Of a DNA stretch of 64,000 bases, positions 42,869-54,699 are shown piece by piece (position 1 is the stretch's first letter; each line of letters starts with the position of its first letter). Both the position numbers and the translations under genes were made by a program. The notes below the pieces were generated by a model. The model searched no databases. It worked only from the letters and a program-made list of their open reading frames with translations, and was not told the DNA's origin. Source of the DNA: Riptortus pedestris (lineage: Eukaryota; Arthropoda; Insecta; Hemiptera; Alydidae); contig CM032233.1 in NCBI GenBank assembly GCA_019009955.1, positions 126,152,001 through 126,216,000 of the forward strand. The letters run 5' to 3'.

Positions 42869-42950
42869 TTAAATCTTGTCTTGGTGCCACTATTTCAAGG
42901 AATTTGAATTACAATGTATATCTCTATCACTACTTTTTTTTTTATTTTAG

Positions 42951-43134
42951 GGGAACATTTGTTATGGAGTTTGTGGGTGAAGTTAAAGATCGAAGAATGT
43001 TAGTTGAGCTGAAAGACAATAACAGCAATTATTGCTTACAATATGAAAATGGTGCTATTATTGATGCTTCCTCTAAAGGGAACTTGTCAAGATTTATCAA
43101 CCATTCTTGTGATCCAAACTGTGAATTTCAGAAG
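42951..43134 (+). CDS. SETD2-like methyltransferase, SET exon 1
   Basis: Acceptor TTTATTTTAG|G and donor AAG|GTAGAT. It reads (K)GTFVMEFVGEVKDRRML, NSNYCLQYENGAIIDASSKG and NLSRFINHSCDPNCEFQK. The FINHSCDPN motif forms the cofactor-binding pseudoknot. Compared with Set2 proteins the stretch between EVGEV and the IDAS strand is about six residues short, and the usual HYYF reads NYCL. The exon ends in phase 0 exactly before W of the next exon. Confidence 0.92.
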
Positions 43135-44176
43135 GTAGATGCATTTATTTGGTGTTTTTCTGTGATATAAATTTTATATTTAGTTTATATTATTTCTTTC
43201 ACTATTTAAAGTATGTTATCTACTATCCAATATACTGATTACCCTTGCACTTATTTGTTTAATGAAATATATTTTCTGTTAATTTCTTTAAGTAATCAAC
43301 AAAATCAGACAGCATAGGGTTAAAATATACTATTGTTTATCAGATGGTTGAATTATTTTATTATTTTTTTCCAGGATAAAACAACTAATAAATTATAGAA
43401 TCGGTAGAATTAAAATTTAAAAAAAAAGGATTTTAATATACTCTTGTGGTGTTCTGGTTGATAACATGCACAGGCAGATCAAAATAAATTTCCTCAACTA
43501 AATCACACATGTATTAAGGGATGGTTTCAACAATAATGAATGAGAAACCAAATTTAAATAAATGTCTATTTACTAGCTGTTTAATATTTTAAATAAATCA
43601 AGGAATAATACTTTCAGAGATTGGCACTTTTATAACCATAAAAAAAGAGGAAAGTTGAATCTAATATATAAAAGTTGTCATGCAGGGGCTGCAGAAACTA
43701 AGCAGATTTCCCACTGGATGACTCACTGGTAATCTCATCTCTTCATATATTCTCTAGTTCCAAGTAAAACTCCGATGAGTTGAAGTGGGGGTTTACTGAA
43801 TGAAGGCTAAAAACAAGAACGTACGAATAACTCAATTAATATTTCTGTTGCGGGAAAATGTATAAAGCAACATTTGTAGTGCATCTATAGTTTAATAAAA
43901 TTGGTTCTATAACACTTTTTTGATCCGTCTCAAAATAGAGGAGATATTTTGTGTTTTCCAAGTTTCCCTTCTAAACCCCCATTCTGAGTCTGATTTCAGC
44001 TATTAACGAATATGATTTAGTGTTGAATGAAACGGCTAGTATGGTATTCGATCTGATTCATAGTAACTGACGTATTTGGAATTTTCGATTTTTCTCTCTT
44101 CTAAACCACCTCCAGTTTGATTTCAGCTATTAAAGAACTGATCTATAGTTTTACATGAATCTACAAGTATATATAT

Positions 44177-44533
44177 TGTTAAGGAATATTCAGAGCATGC
44201 TCATGTACTTTATGATATTAATAAGAGTCCATTAACGACTTTTCCTGAGACCAGCTCTCAGACATCATTGGAAGTCATCATCTTCTGGACTCTTGCATCC
44301 TCAGAATCCAGGGAGTTATTTGCAGCCATCTGCTTCCAACCTGACAGTGGCTCAATGGAGTCTACAACAGGCCGGCCACTACCTATTCATGCACCAGATA
44401 AGGACAAATGTATATTGGAGATTAATCATTTATTCCCATATATTTCTGCTCTGTACAAATCACTAACATACTAACCACTGAAAGTAATAAAAGAGTGATT
44501 TCCACAATTTAAAAGAAAGGATTCATGATAACA
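44177..44533. other. Inserted segment, possible solo LTR
   Basis: Begins TGTTAAGGAATATTCAG and ends TTCATGATAACA, so TGTTA...TAACA termini, with an AATAAAAGAG string near the 3' end. No target duplication is evident and no relative exists in the window. Weak support. Confidence 0.3.
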
Positions 44534-44634
44534 CCCTTTCCCCACCTAAAAGTACAGTCCAATCTATCAGGGAAGAAGATAATACCTTACCCTTTTGGCC
44601 ACACACATCCACCTGCATGCACATATACATGCAC

Positions 44635-44639
44635 ACACG

Positions 44640-44691
<52 letters not shown>
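44635..44691. repeat. (AC)n(AT)n microsatellite inside HINE
   Basis: Compound CA/TA tract at the conserved internal HINE position. Confidence 0.95.
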
Positions 44692-44696
<5 letters not shown>

Positions 44697-44932
44697 TTGA
44701 GCGGCCTCATTTTCTTCATTTGTGGTAGGATCGATGGACATTAAAGAAAATTTTTGAAAATTGCATCACGAGTACAACCTCAATAGCTGATTTTGGTTGA
44801 GGGAAATATGCTAAAAACCACTTAACTATGTCTGGACCATGTAGAAAATTTCTAGGGGTTGTTTTCACTGGCTTCGACTTAACATCTATGAGCACCCCTT
44901 CTCCGAAAAATCTTGTAAGTGGCTGACTTAAC

Positions 44933-44970
44933 ACGTTCACTGCGCCTGTTATAAATTTGACCCCTTTGTT
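44933..44970. other. Possible solo TTAA-element end
   Basis: TTAACACGTTCACTGCGCC resembles the reverse complement of GCACTGAACGTGTTAA at 28545. No partner end found. Confidence 0.3.
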
Positions 44971-44979
44971 TGCAAACCA

Positions 44980-46320
44980 GTTCCATCGTATTCTTCATCT
45001 GGGGCACTTTAGTACCAGTTAGTAAATTTTTGAAAATCAGTCAATTACTTCTAAAACAAGAATGATAAGACCCAAAACATCGAAACTGGAAACTAACACT
45101 TAAATAACAAAATATGTTCACTTTACAAGCTGCCCAGCCTTATTCAGCTATAGAAAAGAGAAGAGGAGTCAGTGAATATGCCTGGTGTGGCATGGGAACA
45201 GCTTCTCTTAAGGCAAGTTGTAGCAACTTTAGGATTTTAGATTCTCATTAGTAACTTTCTAAAAGTGTTTTTGCTGGTATAACTTAAAACATAAACTCTA
45301 TGCTAAAATCCTGATGGAACATGCAAAGCAATATATGATTCATTACATTGCCCCTTCCCCTGGTGCCTAAATGCTATTGATTAAACGTCTAGCCAAACTC
45401 CATAAAATGATAATAATAAATCTATATAATTAAATCTTAAATTCTATTTAAATTTGTCAGGATACATCTCTCACATTTCAAACCATTCTAAGATCAATGG
45501 CTTCAAAATTGAAAATCTTGACTGAATGACTATATGTTACAGTCACTTGTGTTATGTGATGAAAATCACCGGATGATTTCATGCATAGGCTAATTAAATT
45601 TTTATATTTCCTTCTGAAATCATTTCTATTTCAACTCATCAATGGTGGATAATGCAGCCAGTCATAAATATAAATATCAAACAGGAAGCAATGGAATGCA
45701 TACACAATGATGAACATATATTAAGCTCAAGTTATTATTTATTTGCATATTATCTACACTAATGAGTTTAAGATCTCTTCTGGTGTACATAGAGCAAACC
45801 AGTAATGGTTGGAAGGTAGCTGTTATTTTTATACACTGCATGTTATTTTTATAAATTAACTTTTATGTTGTTAAAATATGTTGGATATATCCTATTTAAA
45901 TCAAATTCTATTTTAATTTGATCTATTTTAAATTACAAATGATGATATGAATAGAAATGAGTAATTCAACCTGAAAATGTAATTTCATGCTGTCATTTAA
46001 ACTGTAACTTCCTCCATTTTTTAAAGTAAATTTCAAGTTACTTTTTATTGAATATTTTTAATATATTATTGTCATAATTTTCATGGTCACAAATATACAA
46101 GTTTTCAAAGTGTTTATTAATGAATTCAAAGTGAATGTAGCAATCTTTAGTAGTCTCTCCGAGTGTATGTCATAGCAATTGGACTGATTGAAACAGACAT
46201 ATGATTCCCCATTTATACTCAAAATTGTAACTAGTCATTTCTTAATTAAATTTAAGAAATCTGTCTTTGATACATCGTTGTAATGCATGAATCAATGTAT
46301 TTCTGTCCTTTATAAAAGTG
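44980..46320. other. Intron, no gene recognised
   Basis: AT-rich intronic sequence of the SETD2-like gene. Confidence 0.5.
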
Positions 46321-46329
46321 AGCATTTCT

Positions 46330-46715
46330 ATTTTTTCCCATTATATTCCACTCATCCTATTATAACAAACATTTTTGAACACATTCATAATCATCATAAT
46401 CACATAACATGGAATCTACCAGGACACCATAATATTGGACGAAGCACTGAAGTTGAAATGCTCGCAAAACTAACGACCAAAAACACCAATACTGACATTA
46501 AAAAAATAACTTCGAACGACCTACAAAACTACTACATTAAAACTAACATACTCCAAGAATGCCAACAGGACTAGTTATTAACAAACAACAAACTGAGACA
46601 AGTTAAAACTACAATTAAGGCATGGAGTGATAAATATGAATCATTTACATGGAGAGACGAAGTAGTCTTTACGAGACTACGAATACGACATTCTCTCCTA
46701 ACCCATGGTTACCTA
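46330..46715 (+). pseudogene. LINE copy B: RNase H end and C-terminal tail (part 1)
   Basis: Reads HPIITNIFEHIHNHHNHITW, then NLPGHHNIGRSTEVEMLAKL (the last RNase H motif, degenerate), then TTKNTNTDIKKI as in copy A. A stop follows ECQQD. Interrupted at 46715 by a mariner and resumes at 48010. It is a 5'-truncated insertion of the same family as copy A but slightly longer. Confidence 0.8.
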
Positions 46716-46793
46716 TAGGGTATGGGAATAAGTTTTAATTTTTTTTATGGTGAAAAAAAAATACAAATTGGAATAGAGAAATAAAAAAGTACT

Positions 46794-47148
46794 TTATTCA
46801 AAATAATTTCCATTTGAAGCGACAACCTGGGCCCATCTTTCAGGCAGTAAACGGATTCCTTGAGCAAAGAATTCTATATCTTTCGACGCAATCCAGTCAT
46901 CGACCCATTTTTTAACATCCTCGTATGTGGTAAAGCGCTGCCTAGTAAGTGCTGACTGCATAGACCGGAACAAATGATAATCTGAAGGGGCAATGTCTGG
47001 TGAATACGGCGGGTGGGGTAGGACATCCCAGTTGACCTGTTCTAGGTATGTCCGGACGGGATGACCAACATGGGGCCTAGCATTGTCATGCTGCAAAATC
47101 AGTTTTTCATGTCTATCACGCCATTCAGGTCGTTTTTCTTGAATAGTA
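46794..47148 (-). pseudogene. Mariner transposase, C-terminal part
   Basis: Reads EKRPEWRDRHEKLILQHDNA, RPHVGHPVRTYLEQVNWDVL and PHPPYSPDIAPSDYHLFRSM, ending ASNGNYFE. HDN to SDY spacing is 34 residues. It is in a different frame from the N-terminal part; the shift lies near 47140-47160, where TACTATTC occurs twice 12 bases apart. Confidence 0.9.
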
Positions 47149-47835
47149 TCAAGAATAGTATTTAATCAAACGTATTAACTGAAGTCGGTAAAGTTGGGAA
47201 TTAATAGTTTCAGACTGTTTCAGCAGCTCATAGTAGACCACACCCCGCATGTCCCACCAGATACAGAGCATCACCTTTAAGCCATGAATATTGCGCTTGG
47301 GTGTTGATGGACCTGGTTCACCTGGCTTCACCCATGCAAGTTTACATTTAGGATTGTCATAGTGAATCCATTTTTCATCGCCAGTGATGATCCGATGCAA
47401 AAAACTCTTTCTTCTTTGCCGATCAAGCAACATTTCGCAAGTGACCAAACGTCTTTCAATATCCCTTTCCTTCAACTCGTATGGCATCCAATTTCCTGCC
47501 TTCTGAACCATTCCCAGAGCATGTATCCGTTTTCCAATGGTGGATCGATCAACACCTAATGCTGTAGCCAACTCTTCAAGGGTCTGACAAGGATCAATGT
47601 CAAGCAATTCCTGAAGTTCCTCGTCTTGAAACTTTTTTGGGGCACCATCGCGTTCTTTGTCATCGGCATTAAAGTCACCACTTTTGAAGCGCTTGAACCA
47701 ATATCTGCAAGTCGCCTCCGATGGAGCATGGTCACCATAAACATCCACAAACAAGCAATACGTTTCTGCAGCACTTTTCTTTAAAAGATAGTAGTGAAGC
47801 AGAACTTCCCGCAAATGCTGTTTTTTTTGGAACAT
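47149..47835 (-). pseudogene. Mariner transposase, N-terminal part
   Basis: 228 codons from MFQKKQHLREVLLHYYLLKK. The HTH region includes AAETYCLFVDVYGDHAPSEA, WFKRFKSGDF and an LATALGVDRSTIGKRI helix-turn-helix. Then the catalytic core with FLHRIITGDEKWIHYDN (first Asp) and VMLCIWWDMRGVVYYELL (second Asp). The similarity in layout is to mauritiana-type mariners. The frame ends at YYS because of the single frameshift; all catalytic residues are present across the two parts. Confidence 0.92.
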
Positions 47836-48009
47836 ATTCCTATGATATAAGAAATCTAGATGTTAACACTCCAAGCAAAAGTTATGTACTGTGTTTATCA
47901 CTTTACTAACACCCTTTCTTAATCCATGTATGGAAGATTAGATAAGATGTAAGAGATAACAATTTCAACATTAAAAAAAAAAAATTAAAACTTATTCCCA
48001 TACCCTATA

Positions 48010-48372
48010 TTTCAAAAGAAAAGAATGGCTAACTGCAATGTGTATAATGCTCCGCTTACAATAAAACACATACTAACAGACTGTAAAAGACTTGACCATC
48101 TAAAGATCCCTCATGACTTACTCAAGGTGGCCCACACATTCCCATAATTCTCCAACATTTACATAAAATTAACTTAAACTCACAAATTTAGAAGTATTAC
48201 ATTTTAAAATCCTTTTTAATTCTTCATAAATTAAATATTTTTAACTCCAGCTAAAAATTTTTACTGTATGTGTGTATGTTTCATTTTTGTTTTTTGTTTA
48301 TATTCATTGTTTTTTTTTTGTATGAGAAATATCGCCTAGCAGCGAATGCTCCACAATAAATAAATAAATAAA
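48010..48372 (+). mobile_element. LINE copy B, 3' end (part 2)
   Basis: Resumes TTTCAAAAGAAAAGAATGGC, and the CNVYNAPL...TDC tail and UTR match copy A, ending GCGAATGCTCCACAATAAAT with (AAAT)n. The knuckle Cys of copy A (CNVC) is Tyr here. Confidence 0.85.
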
Positions 48373-48379
48373 ATATTTT

Positions 48380-49040
48380 TCCCCAATTTTTGGTTATTAT
48401 CTTGATCGCTAAATAAACAGGTATAGTTAGGAACATGTTTTACAACAAATCAAAATCAAATGAAGCAAGTATATATGCTGGGTTTATTTATTATTTTCTA
48501 ATTTTCATTTTGATTCTGACCCAATAACTATGTTAAATGGATTGTCATTTGCATAACAACATTGGCTGTATGTTCATTGTTTTTGCTAATTTGTGTCTAG
48601 AAGATTTGGTTGCACTGACTTAATAGTTCATTTTAAAAATGATATCTTGATAGTAATTCTAAGTTTTCTGCATATAATGCTTTATCCATAATGACAGTTT
48701 TATTAGATTTGTTTGCTCTAATCGTACATTATCAGAGTCTTCTATGAAAAATGTTTTTCTTGTTTATTAAAAAAGCAAAACATACATAAGCCAAAACAGT
48801 TTTCTATAAAAATAAGTGAAGTCACATGATTTTACAATAAATTCAATTAAGCAAATTCTTGTGTACTTCTGTATGTTCTTGTGTTTCATGTTTGATATTC
48901 TCTGCATGTCTATTTTTTACTTGAATATTTTTTAGATTTAACATATGTAGCAAAGCGTTCTAAGATTTTATGCTGGAAAACATTAAGAGCACTTTAAAAA
49001 TATGTTATTAATTTTCATATTATATTTATTGTTATCATTT
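48380..49040. other. Intron, no gene recognised
   Basis: AT-rich intronic sequence. Confidence 0.5.
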
Positions 49041-49050
49041 TATTTTTCAG

Positions 49051-49148
49051 TGGACAGTGAATGGAGAACTTCGAATCGGAATCTTTAGCATTAAAGCTAT
49101 TGCACAAGATGAAGAATTTACAGTTGATTATAATTATGGAACTATAGG
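49051..49148 (+). CDS. SETD2-like methyltransferase, SET exon 2
   Basis: Acceptor ATTTTTCAG|TGG and donor ATAGG|GTAATA. It reads WTVNGELRIGIFSIKAIAQD and EEFTVDYNYGTI, with Gly completed across the junction. WTVNGELRIGFFSVK-type sequence is typical of Set2, and the E.T.DY.Y block supplies the catalytic Tyr of the SET core. The frame is intact. Confidence 0.92.
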
Positions 49149-49159
49149 GTAATATTTTT

Positions 49160-50000
49160 ACTTTTAAAATATAAATAGAAACTAAAATTTAAATTAATGC
49201 AATTAATTTTGCCAATTTATAAAATTAAAAGCACATAAATATTATTTATCAAAGGAAAAGTGATAAATTTCAATTATTTCTTTTACAGCTGTTTTAAACA
49301 CTAATTAATTGAAACTTTAGATATCCAAAATTTTTATTTGTTTTTAATTTTTATATATGTTATTGGTTTCTAATTTTTTGAGTGTCATTTAATTTGATCA
49401 AAATTCTGTTATATTCATAATATTTAGTGCCCCATCCTTTATATTTTTTCTTCACTCCTTATTGTAGTGTTTGCACTGAATGACTATGCTGTGGTTCTTT
49501 GATTCTCTTGTCAGACATCATTGTTTTTATTTCCATTGTTCCATCTTCAATGAAACGGATGAGAGACCATGTGTTCTCTACCTTTCAAGAGGCCTCGCAT
49601 GGTGCTGCATAGTCTATGTGTCAGTCCTGGGAACTACCAAGACCCAGCTCTAACTGTTAGCAGAGAACAAAAAGCAGTAGAAGAAAAAAAGACACAAGAA
49701 GTCAGTCTACCTTTCTTGAGAGAGCACACTCATTCATAAACCAAGTATTTTTTTATTATTAATATGCCTCAAAATCATGGCTAATTAACTAGCATTCAAG
49801 CCAAGGCGGGGGGGGGGGGGGCAGGAGAGACGATATGGGTGAGGAGAAAAAGGGGAATGAATAACCAGAAGAAACTCAACACATATCTTCAGCATCATCA
49901 CCATTTCAATATTGTAACCTCTTAATTTATATATTTTCATTGTATATTATACATATGTACTATCAAGCAAATTTTTTCAATAGACTCATTTGTTTTATCA
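49160..50000. other. Intron, no gene recognised
   Basis: Contains a G12-13 run near 49806; otherwise AT-rich. Confidence 0.5.
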
Positions 50001-50004
50001 CCAT

Positions 50005-50240
50005 TTAACCACTTTTATACAGTCCACCCTCATTAATACCAGCACTTGCATAAGCCCAAATAGTGAGAGGGTAATATTCATTTCCAAATGAATTACCCCA
50101 TCGCATTATACACCCATCATGTTTAAAATACATGCTTAGCATTGAAAAGAGGAAGACAATATTCCAGAGTGAGACAATTAAAATAAAAAGAGTGTCTGCC
50201 AAGTTTCTGCTCCTCTCTGGTTTTGCATAGCTATAAATCC
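50005..50240 (+). pseudogene. Inverted fragment of the R4-like LINE
   Basis: Reads MLSIEKRKTIFQSETIKIKR on the plus strand, the same peptide block that is coded on the minus strand at about 52860-52920 (SIGKRKTIFQSETIKIKR). It abuts the 3' end of the minus-strand LINE at about 50240, so the element folds back on itself. Confidence 0.6.
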
Positions 50241-50241
50241 C

Positions 50242-50726
50242 AAGATATATATATGAATGGGACTTTAAACATTTGCGCATAATTCTCACAGTATCGAGGA
50301 GCAGCCCTTACTTTGCTTCTTTTATAACTTCTATTGGCAGATTTAAATTCTCGGAACCTATTATTGTTATTTTTTGGCATATGTCCATTTGTACTTATGA
50401 TAATAGCTGTTACTTTGGGAGTCATAAGCTTGTATACTTCTTTAAGGCCATCAGCAAATTCCTTATTTTCTTCACTTTTCGCCAAAGGATTTATGAATAT
50501 TCTCATCATTGGGAACTACAATATCAATAATATTGGCATCTATCATTGCATCATCCCAATACATTTTTACCTTTTCTTTTTATAATAATTTTTGGGGATT
50601 ATAGCAATAATAAGCTGTATTTCTGTCTATCATGCCGAAGTTCCCTACTTGAGCTTGATGGTATACTTTTGCCACTTATTGTGCCATTGTAAGTATTCGG
50701 ACCCAGTAAGTATTTCACATGTAGAC
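50242..50726 (-). pseudogene. R4/Dong-like LINE, C-terminal domain
   Basis: On the minus strand, FPMMRIFINPLAKSEENKEF, ADGLKEVYKLMTPKVTAIII and STNGHMPKN correspond to the region after RT in R4/Dong-like LINEs, where a K+E.K...L..EL+.+W.+..+.++P+++.A.G..PK pattern is usual. Separated from the rest of the LINE by the TTAA element at 50731. Confidence 0.55.
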
Positions 50727-50730
50727 TTAA

Positions 50731-51709
50731 CCCTAGAACTACCAAGGGGGGGGCTCCTCGAGCCCACAACTTTTTGTTTTTGTTCCCTATCACCCAATTT
50801 TAATGGGATATTTTTGATATTTTATGTATTCCTCAGAAAAACATCCTAGAGTGAGGGAATAACAATAAAATTAAATAAAAAAATTTCTATGTTGAGAAAA
50901 AAAAAATTTTTTGACGTATGGGCTCGAGGAGCCCCCCCCCCCTTGGTAATGCAAGGGGTAGTTATACACATAAGTACCAAGGGGGGGGGCTCCTCAAGCC
51001 CACTGATATTTAATACTACTTTTAACTAGTAATTCAAGTGTTATTAATTATATTGCTCAAATAATAATTACTTTGATCTAATTTTAACATACACAAACCT
51101 TCTCAAGTTTTTTTTTTCTCAAAAAAAAAAAATATATATTCTCCCCATATAATTTTTTTTCATATAATAATATATTACTGAGATGGTTATAATTATTGCT
51201 CCTGATAGGTACTTTTTTAGAAAAGAGAAGATTTTCTAGGTTGTTCCCAACTAGGGAACAGTTAGTCCATGCTGCATCCTGGATAAACACTCGGAAAAAA
51301 AATTATTGTGCAAAAGCACCGATAATTGCATTACGAATCTGATAATTAGATTTTCTTAAATTATTATTCTATTATAATGTTATAATAACTTAGATATAGA
51401 TAACTTTTTATTCTAACAATGTTTAGATATGTTCCTCCAGTAGAATAAAATTACATTTAATTTAAAGTCATCCTTCTTTCCCCATCCGAACTTTTTTTTT
51501 TAATTTATTTTTATTTTTGTATTTAATTTTTTTTTTAATTTTTTTTTTCACAGGTGTCATAAGAAACGTTCATTAAACATAATCCAATAGAAATAAAAAT
51601 TTTAAAAAAATTTTAGAACCAAAATAAAAGGTATTTAAGGTTGTGGGCTCGAGGAGCCCCCCCCCCCTTGGTAATCCATGCGACCTGGGAGAGGTCGGTA
51701 ATACTAGGG
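50731..51709. mobile_element. TTAA-type element with GGGCTCGAGGAGCCC hairpins
   Basis: TTAA borders at 50727-50730 and 51710-51713; ends CCCTAGAACTACC and GGTAATACTAGGG are inverted. Four hairpin boxes (GGGCTCCTCGAGCCC or its complement, each joined to ACCAAGGGGGGGG) lie at about 50745, 50920, 50985 and 51645. No transposase frame. It interrupts an R4-like LINE. Its CCCTAGAAC terminus is shared with the element at 22921, though the hairpin motif is different. Confidence 0.8.
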
Positions 51710-51713
51710 TTAA

Positions 51714-53830
51714 TGAGTTGTATGGACTCAGTTTAAATTTTGTTGCATAATCTACATTAGCTTGAGACACAGCTGTTCTTGAGGATATGACGTCTGTATG
51801 ATCTCACACACAATCACTTACTCTTGGATAGCAGTAATGAAACCTGTTTCTGAAAACAGCTTTCCAGATGTCAGCCATTTAACAGAATAAGCCAAATGTA
51901 CCTCTGAGAAGGTGATCATAGTAATGACCTTGAAGTTAATTACTTTTCCATTCAGAACGAAAATGGGATTCCTCTTTAACTTCAGAATTGTTACTAAATT
52001 TCAACTCCAAGGCTGTATACTCCTCATCAAGTTAACCAGTTCTTTAAAGATGAGGTTATGTTTCGATCTTATGTAAGGTATCAGGTTATCTTCCTGAGAC
52101 GAACATAGATTTCGAATGTTGAGGAGGCCTCATCCTCTTTGTTTCCTTGGTAAATGCAGCCTTGCCATGGGTGAAATTGGATTTTGCATTCTGGCTTTGG
52201 TCATCTTCTTCTGAGTTTATCCAGCTTATCAAGGGTATTGTTGGATCATTATGCCTTATTATTATGCCAACACTTTAGAGAAGAGATGGAATGTCCATGT
52301 ATTTACTGATTTTATTTTATTACAGCTTGAAAGATAGCTGTTAAAATAAGATGCAAACACTTAAAAAATATTTTTTTTACGTTTTATTTTACATATTTTT
52401 TTTATATTTTTAGATGTTGTTGAAAACCAAAATGTTTCTGTCTTAATATTTTCTAGCTCATGAATGAGGTTTCATCAAAAACGATTATATTATGTGAAGT
52501 TGTTTTCTGGCCTCCTGAAATATGCAAGCCAGTACCAACCCAGAAGAAATGAGAACAAAATCGCTATCCCGGGTGATAACCCCATAGTTTTTTGCCCTAA
52601 AGCCTCTTGAAACAACAAACAAACTACAAAATTGTTATAATTCTTAACTATGTTTACCATAATTTGCAAGTGGGAAGATGTCTTTGCATATAGCATCAGC
52701 TCATCCATATAAAGGCTATGACTTACTATACTTTCATTTTTACCTGTTGAAATTTCAAAACCGTATCTACTGTCTTGAATTATTTCACTTTTGGGATTTA
52801 TAGCTATGCAAAACCAGAGATGGGTAGAGACTGTCACCTTGGTAGATACTCTTTTTATTTTAATTGTCTCACTCTGGAATATTGTCTTCCTCTTTCCAAT
52901 GCTAAGCAAAGTTTTCCATGTAGCCATAAGACGTGGCAATTAATTGGTTAGACTAGGAGCAACTTTTTAGACCTTTAAAACTTCAATCAACCAGCTATGA
53001 GGTACTGAGTCAAAAGCTTTCTCGTAGTCGATCCATGACATAGAAAGATTCCATTGTTTATTTAGAAACTTAAGCTGCTATCTATAACTGATAACTCTTT
53101 ACATCTCTTAACACCACTCAAACAGCCTAACTTTTCTGGGACAAGTAGCACATTAGAAACAAGATGGTTATTTAATTTAATGGTAATTATAGATGTAAAA
53201 AGTTTTATATACCATTTTAGCAAGTAGTGGGCCTGTAATCATTAGTTCCAAGAGACCTTCTTTTTTTGGACTGAATAACAGAGTGACATATGACAGATCC
53301 AAATAACACTGAGCTATCATGTGATGCAGGCATGTAAAATATTTGAACCATTAATTCTGAATACAATCAACTCCCAGGCAGTTCCTATTATTCATTTTTT
53401 TAATCATATTTTCAACAGATATACATTCATCTTTCTTTTGACGAACATTGTTCAATTCATAGGTAAGGTCTTTTATACATTGTCCACTTTTATGAGTCAC
53501 AGATGCTTTCCAAATATTTGCCCAGTGGTTGGTCAAAGCATTCACATTACAATTTATTTGGTTTTTGTTTTCATTAACCATACTTGGGCCTATGCTGTGG
53601 TAAAATAGTTCGTTTTGCTTCGTTATCATATGTGCTATTTGCATATAGAGCAAGTCTTTGCTTTTCATTGTCTAAATAGGTAATTAGATTCTCAATGAGA
53701 TATTTCTCATTTATCAAGCCTAGGTAAAGAACAATAATTTCATCAATTTTTCCTTTAAGCTTGATACTAGAACCATCTGATTTGTGCAGGAAGTTCAACA
53801 AGATTCCTATTCTCTTTTGTAGGTGAGCTA
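51714..53830 (-). pseudogene. R4/Dong-like LINE, linker and reverse transcriptase
   Basis: On the minus strand: NELFYHSIGPSMVNENKNQI, WANIWKASVTHKSGQCIKDL and NNRNCLGVDCIQN (53668-53351), which precede RT; then GKRKTIFQSETIKIKRVSTK and the active-site block HSLYMDELMLYAKTSSHLQI (52720-52680). The catalytic YMDD reads YMDE. Many stops. Protein-like linker sequence (ISWINSEEDDQSQNAKSN) runs at about 52240-52180 toward the TTAA element. R4/Dong is the best clade guess from the YMD.L.LYAK motif. Confidence 0.65.
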
Positions 53831-53834
53831 CCTT

Positions 53835-54078
53835 TTTCTCTAATCATTGCCGCCATGGAAAAATGCCCAGACTTTGCTGGTCTTTGCCCTTGGAAATTTT
53901 AATTTCCTCTGGTTCAAAACTTCTCAGATATTTTATTATTATTATTTACATTACACATTTATATTATTCATAAATTTATTATTACTTATAATTTTTTAAG
54001 AAAAATATATACAATAAACATTTGTATTATATTTATATAGGTTACAACTTTATATATATATGTATGTGTATGTGTATG

Positions 54079-54124
<46 letters not shown>

Positions 54125-54125
54125 T

Positions 54126-54157
<32 letters not shown>

Positions 54158-54590
54158 GTATATATATTTTGAAATATTTTTGTGTAAGATTTCATAGCAG
54201 TTATCTATGCATAATGTCACATCACACTGCTTACATTTTCATGTCGATGGCGTCCTTTTCTTACATTCACTCTTCTTATATACACCACAATCCCAAAAAA
54301 ATATTCTGATCTAATTTCTGTGGAAAATATTGGCCAATGAGACTCTCCTCTGCTCGTTCCAGGGCAACATTTTTCTAGAGTTACATCTTAAATGGTATGC
54401 CATCATGAATATGGAATTTGCTATGAAATATTTATCACTGATAACAGTTTTTTGTAGACTAAAATTAGTTCTAAACAATATAAAAATTAGAAAAGTTCTT
54501 TGCTATTTCTGCATTGGATACTGTATTTCTAACTTACTCCATTAAATGTTAAAATCAATATTTAAACATAATTGTTATTTGTTTTTATTT
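53835..54590. other. Intron with TA/CA microsatellite, no gene
   Basis: Nothing coding is supported between the LINE and the post-SET exon. Confidence 0.55.
54080..54158. repeat. (AT)n(AC)n microsatellite
   Basis: TA tract followed by ACACAC tract. Confidence 0.95.
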
Positions 54591-54596
54591 AACCAG

Positions 54597-54651
54597 GGCA
54601 AAAACAGTGAAATGCTTCTGCGAGGCCGCCAAATGCAGAGGCTGGATATAA
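54597..54651 (+). CDS. SETD2-like methyltransferase, post-SET exon with immediate stop
   Basis: Acceptor TTTAACCAG|G. It reads (G)AKTVKCFCEAAKCRGWI and then TAA at 54649-54651. CFC-x4-C-RGWI is the post-SET zinc site, with the fourth ligand expected from the NHSC motif. In Set2 proteins RGWI is followed by Gly-Gly and a long C-terminus with WW and SRI domains; here a stop intervenes. In-frame sequence beyond it (NLSSMEEQELLAVSK, then a possible donor AAAA|GTAATT at 54691) is coding-like, so the stop may be a recent mutation or this may be a true short form. Confidence 0.85.
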
Positions 54652-54699
54652 AATCTGAGCTCAATGGAAGAACAAGAATTATTGGCAGTTTCAAAAGTA

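Larger units (their letters stand above)
43671..44816 (-). mobile_element. Helentron-like (HINE) copy with an inserted segment
   Basis: Begins AAAGTTGTCATGCAGGGGCT with AAACTAAGCAGATTTCCCAC, and ends CAATAGCTGATTTTGGTTGA then AAATATGCTAAAA. A CA/TA microsatellite (44635-44691) sits at the usual site before GAGCGGCCTCATTTTCTTCA. About 350 bp at 44177-44533 is foreign to the family. Confidence 0.8.
46716..48007 (-). mobile_element. Mariner transposon, 1292 bp, one frameshift from intact
   Basis: TA target duplication at 46714-46715 and 48008-48009. Terminal inverted repeats of about 33 bp: TAGGGTATGGGAATAAGTTT then TAATTTTTTTT. The target is LINE copy B, and removing 46716-48009 rejoins GGTTACCTA to TTTCAAAAGAAAAGAATG, matching copy A. 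Length and TIRs are those of a full mariner. It is probably the youngest element in the window. Confidence 0.93.

Noticed and set aside
50273..50585. Plus-strand hydrophobic frames (possible membrane protein)
   Set aside because: Antisense of the R4-like LINE C-terminal domain on the minus strand.
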